A stretch of 64,000 bases of DNA from Corinectria fuckeliana (Eukaryota; Ascomycota; Sordariomycetes; Hypocreales; Nectriaceae): NCBI GenBank assembly GCA_019137255.1, contig WPDH01000236.1, positions 50,987-114,986 of the forward strand, given 5' to 3'. Below, piece by piece: positions 52,381 through 64,000 of this stretch (positions are counted from its first letter, which is position 1; each line of letters starts with the position of its first letter). The notes under the pieces were generated by a model. That model did no database searches, was not told the origin of the DNA, and saw only the letters and a program-made list of their open reading frames with translations. The position numbers and the translations under genes are program-made.

Positions 52381-55300
52381 GCTTAATTTTTGTTAAGCTA
52401 GTTAGTAAAACTTAAGTTATAAGTAATAATAAGATATAAAAAAAATACTTTACTAGACTTATTTTAGTAGTAAATATCTTACTAAGATAAGATAACTTAA
52501 AAAATATAATTATATATATATATAAATATTATTATAGCTTAAGTTAAAACTAGGTAGTTATAACTAGTAAAACTAAAATATACTTACTTTTATTTTATTA
52601 GTAAGAAATATAACTAATATAAACTAACTACTAACTAAAGCGATTAAATAAAAATAAAAATATATAGATAAAGTTAATACTTAAGTAACTATAAAAAGCA
52701 TAGTTTAGTTTTAACAGCTTTTAAATACTAGATATAATACTTTTAGATATCTACTAGCTAATAAAATTAAATTATAAGTAATAAGAGCTGTTATAACAGC
52801 TTAGGTAAGATAAGATAAAAAAATAAAAGAAAGTTTAAATTATAAGAAGAGAAAAAGTATATCTTACTTAAGACTAAGTTAAGTAACTACTTTAATACTA
52901 CAGCTTAAGTTAAGACTAAACAGTTATAACTAGTAGAATTATCTTAATACTTACTTTTTTCTTTTTATTATAGTATATAACACTTACATATTAAATAAGC
53001 TTTATTTAACACAGTTTAACACTATAAGTATATATATATTAAATAAGCACTATTTAATATAACTTAATACTATTAAACTATACTAGTCTTTTATATATAA
53101 GTATACTTACTTAGCACTTTTATAAAGATAGCCTTACTAGCTAATAATATACTAAGTTATATTAAAGCTACTATTTTACTATTATTAGACTATAACTTAT
53201 ATTACTTACTTTATTTATTTATTTATTTATACCTGATTTAGCTTTTAGCTATTTAGTCCTTCTTCTAAGTAACTTAGACTAATCTATAATAAGAGAGAAA
53301 AACCCTAATAGTAAGCTATAAGATAAAAAACCTTTTACTACTCTTACCTAAGAGGAAAGTAAGTTAGGCTTAGTATATATATATAGTAATATATATTATA
53401 AGTAGGTCTACTTTATAAGAAAAGCTAATTATATACTTATAATAATNNTCTTATAAGGCTTAGCTTAAATTATATACTAAAATTTAATTAATTTTAAATT
53501 AAGTCTAAGTTACTTATACTACTTATTCTTATCCTCTTAGGTATTATTCTTATTACTAACTAGTATTAAGGTATTATATCTAACTTTTAATAGTATTTAC
53601 TCTCTTAATTAGTTAATTAGTCTAAACACTATAAGGGCTAAGCTTAGACCTAAGTCTAGTCTAGCTTAAGGCTGCTTTAGGGGCTACTTAAGCCCTCTTT
53701 AGGTAAAATAGTTTAGTACTATAGTTAGTATTAGTATTAATACTACTATATCTTATAGTAAGTATACTATATATTTATACTACTTGCTTAGAATACTAAA
53801 CTATATAGGTCTCTTTATATAAGTATTTCTTACCTATTTTTACTCTTTTTATACTATATAGTATATATAAGATTATACTAAGTATAAGCTATTATAGTTA
53901 TAATACACTAGAGAGATCTTACTAGTAGAGGTAAGATATATTATATCTCTTATATAATAAGCTCTCTTATAGTAGCTATACCTAGCCTATTCTTAATAAT
54001 ACTATATAATATATTTAAAGTAAAAGCACTTAAAGTACTACCTAGGTTAAATCTCTTTTAAATAAGGCTTAGTCTAATATACCTTTATAGCTATAATTAT
54101 ACCTTAGTTATAAAGTTTATTTATATCTATTAGTTTAGTTAATAATATAACTAGTAACTAGTAAGGTTTAGCTATATAGTAGCTTTATAATAGTTTAATA
54201 GTATATACTTTAATACTATTTACTTATTAGATATTTATAATAAGATTCTTAAGTAAGCCTCTTATATAGCTAGTTAAGACTCTCTTAGTAACTATTATAA
54301 ACTATCTTAAGACTTAATATATACTTATACTAAAAATAGTAAGAATCTAAGTATTATCTTTTAGAAGATTTATAATTAGTTTATAAAAGAGAACTATAAT
54401 ATCCCTACTAAGAAGGTAATATAAGGCTACTATAAGTAAGAAGTAACCTCTTAGGAGGGTATAGTTAATAATTATTATAGTATCTAATAGTATATAAGAT
54501 ATAATATTAGAAGCTATACTAGGTGACCTAATAATAATCTTCTTACTAAGGTAAGAGAGGATTACTTTTAATATTAGTACTATTAGAGGTAAAAGTATTC
54601 TCTTATTATAAGTAACTTAGGCTTAGGTTAAAGTCTTAATAAGTGTTTTCTAAAGGGTAGCTAATACTACTTTTTTAATAGTAGTTATAATTATTTCTAT
54701 AAGAGATAGTAAGATTAGAATTTTATTACTTATATATTAGATATAGCTTATAATAGTATTAGCTAAGGTTACTACTATTCTCTAAACTAAGAGAAAAGTA
54801 GCTTTTAGGATAATTACTTTAAGTTTATATTTAGTCTTAATAATAAGATCTTTAAATTAATTATAAGTTGTTTTTATACTAGGCTTAGCTTATAGTAAGA
54901 GTAGGTTTTATAGTAAAAAATTTTCTTTAAGAAGAGAAAAGAAATAGTTTATAATCTTAATATCTTTTATTTTACTTAGCCTGCTTATTATATATAATAT
55001 AATAATAATATAAGAGCGGAAAGAGAGTAAAAAAGGTTTATAAAGAAAGTTAGTTAGGTTAAAATAGATTTTAAGAGTATAACTAAAGTATAGTAAGAGT
55101 AACTATTAAATATTCACAAAAGGTTATAAGTATATAACTAATATTACTTACTTTAATATTTTAAACTATTAGTTTAAACACTTTTATATTTTAAACTTAT
55201 CTTATATATTTAAGTTAAACTTAGCTAGTATATACTAATAGCTCTTATTTATTATTTTACTATATTAATATAAGTAATAATTTAAATTAAGTTATTATAG

Positions 55301-57999
55301 CTTTAGTAATTTTATTTAGTTTAAAAATATCTTAAAGTAAGTAGCCTTAAGATAATATTTAAATATATATTAATAGTATTTTATATAACTTAAAATTAGA
55401 TAATAATAATAATAAAAAAATTATAAAACTTAAGTATATAAACTAATATATATATTATAAGATTATAGCTTTTTATAATACTTTTAAAAAAGTATTTAAT
55501 AGTAATATTAAGTACTTTTAAGTCTTAAAATAATATATTATAATACTTATTATAATTTAAGCTAGATTAGTATAATTAAGCCTAAATAATAATTATATTA
55601 TTAGTTTTTTATAAAAGTATATTAAATAACTTATTATTAAATAGTTAAATACTTATAAAGATTATTATTACTAAAATAAATAATCTAATAGTTTTAAAAC
55701 TATATTAATTATATTTTTTCTTAAGAATATAAGTAAAACTTTTAAGCTTAAGTAAGTACTAACTTTTAATAGTGTTAAAGCTCTTAATAAGGCTTAAGCT
55801 ATATACCTAAAGTATAAAAGTTAAGCTTATAGCTTACTAAGGCTAGAATAGTAACAACTAGATTAGTAGGGAATACACCTACTATATTTAGGTGTGTATA
55901 CACTTTTAGCTACTAAATTAAACTATCTTTTTACCTCTTATCTTATTAATAATTTACACACCTTTTATAAGTTATAAGCCTAGCTTTTTAAAGCTATTAT
56001 AAATTAATTAAGTAACTAAAAGTCTCTTAGTATAATATAGTAATATATAAGCTGCCTTTAAGGCCACCTAACTATAAAAGCTCTTATACTATAACAAATA
56101 AATCTATTATAAAAGAGCTTTTTAATAATAATATAACTTTCTTAGAAGATATAGTTATAAGAGATTAAGCTAAGGCTAGACAGGCTTTAAAATGCCTTAA
56201 TCTATAGTAATAATAATATAAGTCTTAAGCTCTAAAGGATACTATTTATAAATATATTCTTAATAAGAAAAGACTATATATTAAGATATAAAAAGCTCTT
56301 AAAAAAGAAGACTTTTAATATAAGAATATAAATAAAGAAATCTTAGTATTTTACATACTTAAAGAACTAGTTTTTAGTACCCCTCTTAGAGTGCTATTTA
56401 AAAACAAAAAGAGAGTATTAATATCACCTTTTAAAAGAGATAACACCTTATACACGCTTTTTACCTCTAATAATAGTAAGATCCCTCTATTATTAATATA
56501 TAAGAAAACATAAGTAGGAAAACTATTAGGTATAATAGCTATATAATATAAAGAAAGTATTAATTTCTAACACTTAAGGCTAAGACTAAAAGATAAAAAA
56601 CAGCTCTCTAGCCCTAAAGGCTAAAAAGTATAAAAGTAATAAGTTAATAGTACTATAGTAAGTGTTAACAGATAGAGTAGAATAACTTTATTATATACAG
56701 GCTAAGACAGGCTGCTTAGCAAGCTAATAAGAGTAGTTATAAGCTAAGCCCTAAGTGTTATTACTAGCTACACTAAGAACTCTTAAGTATATATTACTCT
56801 TATAGCTTACTATAAGATAGCTCTCTCTTAGATAAAAAGCACCCTCTAAAAGAAGCTTATAAGGCTAAAAATAAAAACTATAAAAATACTAGTAGGTATA
56901 TAAATAACTTTATTATTACTATAAAGGCATATAAATTTATATAAGCTGTAGTTACTAAAAAGACCTTCTTTAAGATCTTTATAGCTAAAGTAAGAGACTT
57001 AGCTAGTAAGTAAGCTAACTATATTTATTATAATATTAGAAAGACTAGCCACTTTACTAATAACTTATAAGAGATATAAGATAACCTTATATAGAGGGCT
57101 ATCTAATAGGTGTTAGTAAAGTATATAATAATAAGTATTATAATAATAATAAGCACGCTCTTAGCTAATAAGCTAAAAGGTATAAAGTGTTATAACTATA
57201 ATAAGTTAAGCTATCTTAGCTGTAACTATTAGGCTAAATAAAAGAAGTTTAAAAAAAACTTAAAAGATAAGCCTAATAATAAAGCTAGTAAGAATAAGAA
57301 AAAAAAGTTTTTATAAACACTTATAACTATAAAAAAGAATAATATTTACAAGTTAGACTTAGATTTTTTAAATAATAGCTTTACTTATCACACTAAAAGA
57401 TTAACTCTAACTAAAATTAAGAAAATTTACACTAATTTCTAGAGTAGTAAAGCTAAAGCTAAGTTTAAAGTTATAACTAAACCTTCTTAAGCTACTATTA
57501 CTATAAGTAATTATAAGACTAACTTAAAGCTATATAACTATTTTAATACTAATCTCTTAGCTGCTAAAAATAACACTACTAAGATAATAAACAGTTATAC
57601 TTATATTATATAGTCTTATTCTATAAGAAATAAACTTCTTAATAAAAAAGACTAATAGCTATAAGACTTAGAAAGTAATCTTTATATTATTAACAATATA
57701 AAATAGTATTATAAGAGTAACTAGACTAAGATTATAAAGTTCTTAGCTATTATAATAAGTGTAAAGCTTATATATCTTACTATAGTTAAGATTACTATTA
57801 TTACTATTTATAGTATAGTAAAAAGACCTATTACTATAAGCTTATATTATATAGTATATATAAAAGCTTTTCCTCTTAATATCTTCTTAAGTAAAAAGCT
57901 ATATATATTAGGCAGCTACCTAAGCTATAATAACCTTATAAATAAGCAGAATAAGATTATTAGTATAATTAATATTAGAAAGTAAAACTTTCTACTTAA
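52381..57999. other. AT-rich, RIP-like block
   Basis: Very AT-rich with TA-dense sequence and stops in all frames throughout. No living gene. Two ambiguous bases (N) stand at 53447-53448. Near 55870-55905 there is a small palindromic patch (AATACACCTACTATATTTAG GTGTGTATAC; space only breaks the length). The composition fits long-term C-to-T mutation of repeats. The right end (from about 56880) is a recognisable retroelement, listed separately. Confidence 0.8.
56880..57999 (+). mobile_element. Old, mutated retrotransposon gag (with possible protease) remnant
   Basis: The plus strand reads, across many stops, NTSRYINNFIITIKAYKFI and, at 57188-57229, CYNYNKLSYLSCNY. With CX2CX4HX4C spacing this is a retroviral-type zinc knuckle in which the second Cys, the His and the last Cys are all Tyr (TAT), each reachable by one transition (TGT or CAT to TAT). 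A Lys-rich stretch follows (KKFKKNLKDKPNNKASKNKK), then about 200 codons that may be the protease region (LYIINNIK...SVKLIYLTIVKITIITIYSI). The element is cut off by the younger copia insertion at 58000. Confidence 0.6.
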
Positions 58000-58450
58000 T
58001 GTTAGAGTTTACTAGCTTTAACTAGCATTATAAAATCCTAGGAAAATCCTAGCACATATTAGCTTACAGTATTATTAACACTGTATTTGCACTGTGCAGA
58101 GACTTTCTCGCATTCCTATTAGCTGTTATCAATTCGCCACCAAATGCCGGTTTTCCGATTTATACCAACTTTTAGACAAACTCTAAAAGATTCATTACCG
58201 GAATTGCAATTGCGGCGTAACATTACATCCGACCGATCCGAGATTTCAGTATGTTATTCGTCATCACTTTGGCTACAGATCGAGCTATCATACGACTTAT
58301 TTGGACTGCTGGAAGACTGGGAATTTGTCTATAAAGAGAGAGTGATTTCCGCCTGTGTCCAGATATAGAGACGATACTCAAGCACTCAGATTTCAACCAA
58401 TCATCACATAAAATATATCAATCTGACCCACTTTTTCTCCTCTATCCAAT
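58000..58450 (+). mobile_element. 5' long terminal repeat of a Ty1/copia element
   Basis: Starts TGTTAGAGTTTACTAGC at 58000. The first 224 bases match 63777-64000 with three transitions and no indel (by eye), which defines the pair of LTRs. The right end cannot be fixed because the 3' copy runs off the window; it lies before the first internal gene, near 58440-58475 (TTGGTTAGCAGG at about 58464 is a candidate primer-binding site). Composition is near normal, unlike the internal region. A 74-codon open frame inside (58144-58368) is probably incidental. Confidence 0.85.
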
Positions 58451-58943
58451 GAGCTACCCATTGGTTAGCAGGACCTACTTTAAGACACCTCAATCACTTG
58501 AAACCTCCAAAAGCTTTTACGCTATTTACTTTGAGGAATTTAACTTCCCTGTACAGCAAGCTATATCATACCTGACAGGTTATGAGCCCGGATTCGCTGC
58601 AAATCCTCTTTTGGAAGTTTCTACCCAATTCTTGCCTTTTATTTTAGAATTTACTACTTCTAATAGGCAAATTAAATCCAACCTTCCTCCTACCTTTAAT
58701 ACCGAGATAGAAGACTTAATTATAAGTCTAATCTATCAATTTGCTTTCCAAGAAGGTATTCTTATTGAAAATCTTCATCTTTCTACTCTGATTAGCCTAT
58801 ACCTTCCCTATTCTAAGAGAAGAGCTATTTCAGAAGAAAGACAACTAATTAGGAGAGCTATAAGGTCCCAATTTCATTCTTGGGGCACAGGTAGCTTTAA
58901 AGCTACTAATAATAAAGGTATATTCCTTCTAGGAATATTATAA
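58449..58943 (+). CDS. Extra open frame upstream of gag in the copia element
   Basis: Open frame of 164 codons (MSYPLVSRTYFKTPQSLETS...), between the 5' LTR and gag-pol. No match to capsid, zinc knuckle or any enzyme that I recognise; aromatic and Leu/Ile-rich helical wording (IEDLIISLIYQFAFQEGILI). It ends in TAA at 58943; protein-like reading continues one frame over (YYNLFTSTDKEIYFFRREQR), so an ancestral frame may have been longer. It could be a separate small gene of this lineage, captured host sequence, or leader. Codon use is less AT-extreme than gag-pol. Confidence 0.45.
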   Translation: MSYPLVSRTYFKTPQSLETSKSFYAIYFEEFNFPVQQAISYLTGYEPGFAANPLLEVSTQFLPFILEFTTSNRQIKSNLPPTFNTEIEDLIISLIYQFAFQEGILIENLHLSTLISLYLPYSKRRAISEERQLIRRAIRSQFHSWGTGSFKATNNKGIFLLGIL

Positions 58944-59182
58944 CCTCTTTACCTCTACTGATAAAGAAATCTATTTCTTTAGAAGGGAACAGAGAACAGG
59001 AGACTCCAGAGGAGACTTTTGAGGAATTTTCTTCTACCTAAAAAGGGAGAAAAATTCACTCTATCTGTATATATTTTTTGCAGATTTATAATACTACCTC
59101 TTTCCTGAATAAATCCCAATCTCTTTTACATCTTTATAAAATACTTTAATTCTTTATTAAAAGAATTATACTATATTTAAAG

Positions 59183-62100
59183 ATGGGAAATAGTGATAAA
59201 AATAACCATATTTCTAAGCTTAAGGGTAGTGAAAACTATATTACCTGGGCTATGAGAATGGAGGCTTTCTTAACTAAAGAAAAACTTATAACTGCTATTA
59301 AGCAAGAAAATCACAATAAAAGTGAAGAAGCTTTAGCAAATATAAGACTTCTATTAGAAGATGGTCCCTTATTGCAAATTAAGCATATTATAAATGCTAA
59401 AGTTGCTTGGGATAGTCTGAAAAGCCTATATAATTCTTCTGGATTTACTTCTGAATTTCTACTTATAAAGGAATTCTTTAATACCACTTTAAATAATTTT
59501 TCTACTATAGAAGAATATTTAAATAAGGTAAAAGAAGTATCTGATGAATTAGCCTCTAGGGATATTAATATTTCTAATAAAGTTATAATAGCTTGGATTC
59601 TAAATAACCTAGATGAATCCTATAATAGCTATATAACAAATATCTCTCAAGCTCTAAGAAATAAGCCTGATGCTTATAATATAGAGACTTTATCTTCCAG
59701 CCTTATAGATGAATCTAAAAGGCTAGAAAGCTCTGAAAACTCAGTTAACTTTGTTAAATTAAAGAAACCCTGGAAAAAGAAGAAAATAGCACTTAAATGT
59801 TCCTATTGCAAAATGCAAGGTCATTTAGATAAAGATTGCTATTTTTTACATCCTAATAAAGCCCCTAAAAGCTTTAAAATAAAGGATAATAATAGGGTTA
59901 ATAAGAAAACCTTTAAAAAGGATAAAAAGACTGAGAAAGAGACCCCTTTAAGCAAAAGGGAAGAAAGAGATAAAAAACAGGAAGAATTATTTACAGCAGA
60001 AGTTAATTCTTCTGACTTAAATACCTCTCCTAATAGCCCTAATAACCCAGATAGTCCTATTTCTATCTCTAATTCTATTATAGAATTAGATAGGGATATA
60101 AGGGAAATTTCTGAAGATTTTGATATAGGAGTAAATCTCTCTATTCAGTCTTTAAAGAAAAGAAAATCTAATAATTCTCTAGGACTTTTAAAAGCCTATA
60201 TACCCTCTCTTATAAAGATACTTAAAAGTATTAAGGTAAATCCCTTACCTTCCTCTGAATATAATAAAGAAATAACCAAATTTATATTTGATACAGGTGC
60301 TACTAGGCATATAGTATTTAATAAAAATTATTTTCTTAATTATAAAACTATAAATCAGAGAGTAAACTGGGGAAAAGCCTCTTCTTTACTAGTTAAAGGC
60401 AGTGGAGATATAATATTAAGATTCCTAGAGAATAATAAAAAATATATTATAAAAAACTGCTATTATATACCTGAAATAGGTGTTAATATTCTAAGCCAGT
60501 CCTCTTTTAATAATATATATTCCTTTATAGGAAATAAGAAAATATTCTTAATAAATAACAAAGGAGATATTATAACCTCTGGAAAAGAATATAATAATCT
60601 ATATTACATATCAACTATTATAAGAAATAAAGATAAAATAAAAGTAAGTTCTTCTTCTAATAAAGCTAACATTTTAAATATAGAAAATATAAATAAGCCT
60701 TTAAATATTGATTTATTTAACTGGCATATAAGATTAGGGCATTTAAATATAAAAGCCTTAAAGAAAATTCTTTACAGAAATAAAGATAAAATTTATAATA
60801 TTAAAAAGGAAGATATTATAAAGATATTACAGTGTGAAAACTGTATTAAAGCTAAAGCTATTAATAAAGTTAATAGAAAAGGCTCTAATAAAGACTATAA
60901 ATATCTGGAAAAAATTGTAACTGATATTTGGGGTCCTATAAGGATACCTACATATGATAAATATCAGTACTTTATTACTTTCCTAGATATAGCTACTAAA
61001 TATCTTAATACCTATTTAATTAGGAATAAAAGTGAGGCCTTAAATAAGTTTAAAGACTTTAAAGCTATAGCTGAAAATAACAGAGCTAATCTAAGGATTA
61101 AGCAAGTTTTTTCAGATAATGCTAAAGAATATCTTTACAAACTAAGACCTTACTGCCTTAAAAGTGGTATAGAATATAATTCTAGCCCTCCTAATACCTC
61201 TGAGCCTAATGGGTCAGCTGAAAGAATAAATAGGACTTTATTAAATAAAGTTAGAGCTATACTATACACAGCTAAAGTTCCTTTTTACCTGTGGGGAGAA
61301 GCTTTAAAAGCAGCTACTTATATTTATAATAGAACTCCTCACTCTAGTATAAGCTATTTATCTCCTTTAGAAAAAAGAGATAATATCTATATTAAACTAG
61401 AAGATCTAAATAATATTAAAACATTTGGATCTATAGTTTATTATAAGAATAAACACCCTAAAGATAAGCTAGAAACTAGAGCTTATAAAGGTATTATTAT
61501 AGGCTATTTAGAAAATAGCTATAAAATCTGGGACTATAATAAACGCCGTATAATAATATCTAGGGATATAGTTATACTAGAAAACTGCTTTCTAGATAAT
61601 AATAAAAGCCTAACTTTTAATTCTCTTTCTGAGATTAAAAGCTCTAAGTCTAAAAGAGAATTTAAAAATTCTATTAAAAAGACTATAGAAAAAAGAGAGG
61701 CTAATTTGCCAAAAATATCAGTGGATATACCTAAGAAGCCCTCTGATTACTATAAGTCCTATAAAGAATACCCTAATATTCTTGCTCTAGTTAATAATAA
61801 GGACCTTATAGAACCTAATTCCTTTAAGTCTGCTATAAGCAGCTTAAATAAGGAAAGTTGGAATAATTCTATGAAAGCAGAAATAACTGAATTATTAAGG
61901 CAAAATACCTGGACTATAAAATCTCTCCCTGAAGGGAGAAAAGCCTTAGGAGGCAGATGGGTCTATAAAATAAAAACTGATAATAATAATAATATTATCA
62001 AATATAAATCCAGATGGGTAGTATAAGGTTATAATCAAATATTTGGTATAGATTATAATGAAACCTTTGCTACTACAGCTAGACCTGAAACTATAAGAAT

Positions 62101-63421
62101 CCTTTTAATATTAGCTGTAGCTAATAACTACACTATACAGCAATATGATATAAAAAATGCTTTTATTCATGCTGATATAGATGAAGAAATTTATACTATA
62201 ATCCCTACAGGCTTTAAAGATTACTTTTATGACTTCTATAAGCTTAATAAAAGGGAAATAGAGAAAATTAAGGATAAATCTATAGTTTTAAAGCTTAATA
62301 AAGCTTTATATGGCCTTAAACAAAGTCCTAGACTTTAGTACCAATTTCTCTCAAATAAATTAAATCTAATAGGATTTAAATCTATACTATTTGATGAAGG
62401 GGTATTTATCAATAATAGCTTAAAAATAGCTATAATAATCCATGTGGATGATCTTCTATTTCTAGGGCCTTATAAAAAAGAAATAGAGAATATAAAAAAT
62501 AAACTATCTAAAGATTTAAAAGTCCAATCTTTAGGAGAAGTTAGAGACTTCTTAGGAATGAATATAACTATAAACAGAGAGAATAAAGGCTTATATATAA
62601 ACCAATATAAGTATACCTATAATAAAATTATAGAGTATAATAAAGAGTCTTTAGGAACTTCTAATATACCTGCTATAGCAGGAGAAAAGCTTTTAAAAGC
62701 TAAGATAGAAGCTTCTAAAGAAGATATTCTTAAATTCCAGCAGGAAATAGGATCTCTTTTATATCTATCTATAAAAACTAGACCTGATATATCTTATGCA
62801 GTAAATACTGCCTCTAGATATGCCTCTAAGCCTGATAATAGCCACTTTAGTGCTTTAAATAAGATCTAGAAATACTTAAATAAATACCCTGCTTTAGGAA
62901 TTTATTATAATTGCAATATAAATCCAGAATCTTATAATAGTATTATTAGGGGTTATACAGATGCTGACTGGGGCTCTAGTCTAGAAGATAGAAAGTCTAT
63001 AAGTGGATATTGCTTTTATATAGCTAATAATCTTATTAGCTGGAATACTATAAAGCAAAAATCAGTAGCTTTAAGCTCTTGTGAATCTGAATATATAGCT
63101 TTAAGAGAGGCTACTAAAGAAGCTAAATATCTGTTAAATTTATACAGATATTTAAATATAAATCTTTCTTTAAGTTATAATAGAGCTATTCCTCCTATCT
63201 TAACAGATAATCAGGCTGCTAGAAAAATAGCAGAAAATTCAGAATTTCATAAAAGATCTAAGCATATAGATATAGCCTATCACTTTACAAGAGATGAGGT
63301 TAGAAAAGGATCTATAAAGCTTTTCTATATAAAAAGTAAAGATAATATAGCAGATTTCTTTACTAAACCTCTAGGTTCTATAGACTTTATAAGATTAAGA
63401 GATTTACTATCTCTTAAATAA
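59183..63421 (+). mobile_element. Copia gag-pol polyprotein gene, one frame with three in-frame stops
   Basis: A single frame of 1413 codons. Gag: LKGSENYITWAMRMEAFLTK and SLKSLYNSSG near the start; zinc knuckle CSYCKMQGHLDKDC (about 209-222). Protease: IFDTGATRHIVF (DTGA). Integrase: HIRLGHLN and CENC zinc-binding part, then core TDIWGP, FSDNAKEY, SEPNGSAERINR for the D, D, E triad. Reverse transcriptase: GGRWVYKIKTD, YDIKNAFIHADIDEEIY, ALYGLKQSPRL, and IIHVDDLLFLG (HVDD in place of YVDD). RNase H: YTDADWGSS, SSCESEYIAL, LTDNQAARKI; end KPLGSIDF...LLSLK. The integrase-before-RT order marks Ty1/copia. Stops: TAA 62024 (after RWVV), TAG 62336 and TAG 62867, the last two standing where Trp is expected. 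The frame is otherwise intact, so the copy is recent but probably not autonomous. Codons are extremely AT-rich. Confidence 0.92.
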
Positions 63422-63766
63422 ATATAAAAAGGTTTTTAATGCTTTAAAAGCTTTTCCTTTATAAAAAGGGTTTTAATAACTTATAACTATTTTCCCTTAA
63501 TAATAATAATAGTTTTTTCCTATAAAAGGTTTTCTATTATAATAATATAATTTTATAATAGCTTAAGATTTTTTTTCCTATAGCTATATAGGTTTTATTA
63601 AAGCTATAAAAAGATAATTATAATCTTTAAGTAAATAAAATATTATAACTTACTTATAAGATTATATATAGAGTTACTTTTTTCTCTATACTTATAAAGC
63701 TATAAAAGCTCTATAAAATAATATATACTTTATATCTTATATACTATCTTATAGCTCTTATATCTT
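63422..63766. other. AT-rich internal spacer between pol and the 3' LTR
   Basis: Non-coding, TA-rich, as in the flanking block. Contains AAAAGG(G/T)TTT words; nothing else recognised. Confidence 0.5.
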
Positions 63767-63776
63767 TAAGAGAGGC
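63767..63776 (+). other. Polypurine tract
   Basis: TAAGAGAGGC directly precedes the TGTTAG start of the 3' LTR, the usual place for the plus-strand primer. Confidence 0.6.
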
Positions 63777-64000
63777 TGTTAGAGTTTACTAGCTTTAACT
63801 AGCATTATAAAATCCTAGGAAAATCCTAGCACATATTAGCTTACAGTATTATTAACACTGTATTTGCACTGTGCAGAGACTTTCTCGCATTCCTATTAGC
63901 TGTTATTAATTCGCCACCAAATGCCGGTTTTCCGATTTATACCAACTTTTGGACAAACTCTAAAAGATTCATTACCGGAATTGCAATTGCGGCGTAACGT
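63777..64000 (+). mobile_element. 3' long terminal repeat, cut by the window end
   Basis: Same sequence as 58000-58223 apart from three transitions (C/T near 58130, A/G near 58173, A/G at 58222). The rest of the LTR and the right target-site duplicate lie outside the window. Confidence 0.88.

Noticed and set aside
58144..58368. 74-codon frame inside the 5' LTR
   Set aside because: Lies wholly in the LTR and does not resemble a protein I know; likely incidental.

Overview
The window looks like an accessory, gene-relic-rich stretch of a filamentous ascomycete (Pezizomycotina) genome. The evidence is: short GT-AG introns of about 42-110 bp; a Zn(II)2Cys6 regulator gene plus a second, decayed one; fungal gene families; several families of scrambled repeats; an abrupt switch at about 52.2 kb from GC-balanced DNA to a strongly AT-rich block; and RIP-like C-to-T and G-to-A damage in zinc-binding codons. 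I cannot name the species. Recognition of families is from memory of motifs only; no database was searched.

Layout. 1-6.3 kb: fragment of a RING-protein exon repeat, a dispersed repeat, a frameshifted phosphotransferase-like kinase gene (minus), then an apparently intact six-exon Zn2Cys6 regulator (3327-5866). 6.3-13.3 kb: a Zn2Cys6 regulator relic preceded by a cluster of GATA sites, fragments of an MFS transporter and of a RecQ-like helicase (its halves in opposite orientation), a relic of a widespread fungal membrane-protein family, and an intact 430-residue gene (11960-13252, minus) with a perfect 16-bp hairpin just upstream. 13.4-23.1 kb: Ser/Thr kinase relic, MFS relic, coiled-coil gene, a trypsin-like protease gene with one frame break, and scrambled partial copies of that locus. 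23.5-26.2 kb: PNGase (PNG1-like) relic and an intact two-exon glutathione S-transferase gene. 26.8-32 kb: long, multiply broken minus-strand coding remnants of unidentified membrane-like proteins. 32-48.2 kb: mostly weak relics, an exon-repeat array from a CCNB1IP1/HEI10-like RING gene, an adhesin-like Thr-rich repeat relic and a 727-bp segment bounded by perfect 21-bp inverted repeats. 48.5-51.6 kb: two apparently intact genes, including a three-domain P-loop/HAD/phosphoribosyltransferase protein. 52.2-64 kb: AT-rich block holding an old, heavily mutated retroelement and, inserted in it, a nearly intact Ty1/copia element cut by the window end.

The intact genes (regulator 3327-5866, WxxxGIW-type protein, GST, 48561-49016, 49517-51616) are scattered singly among relics and show no shared pathway or operon-like arrangement. 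The strongest overall story is turnover: repeated copying, inversion and decay of gene fragments in the GC-balanced part, and nested retroelements in the AT-rich part.
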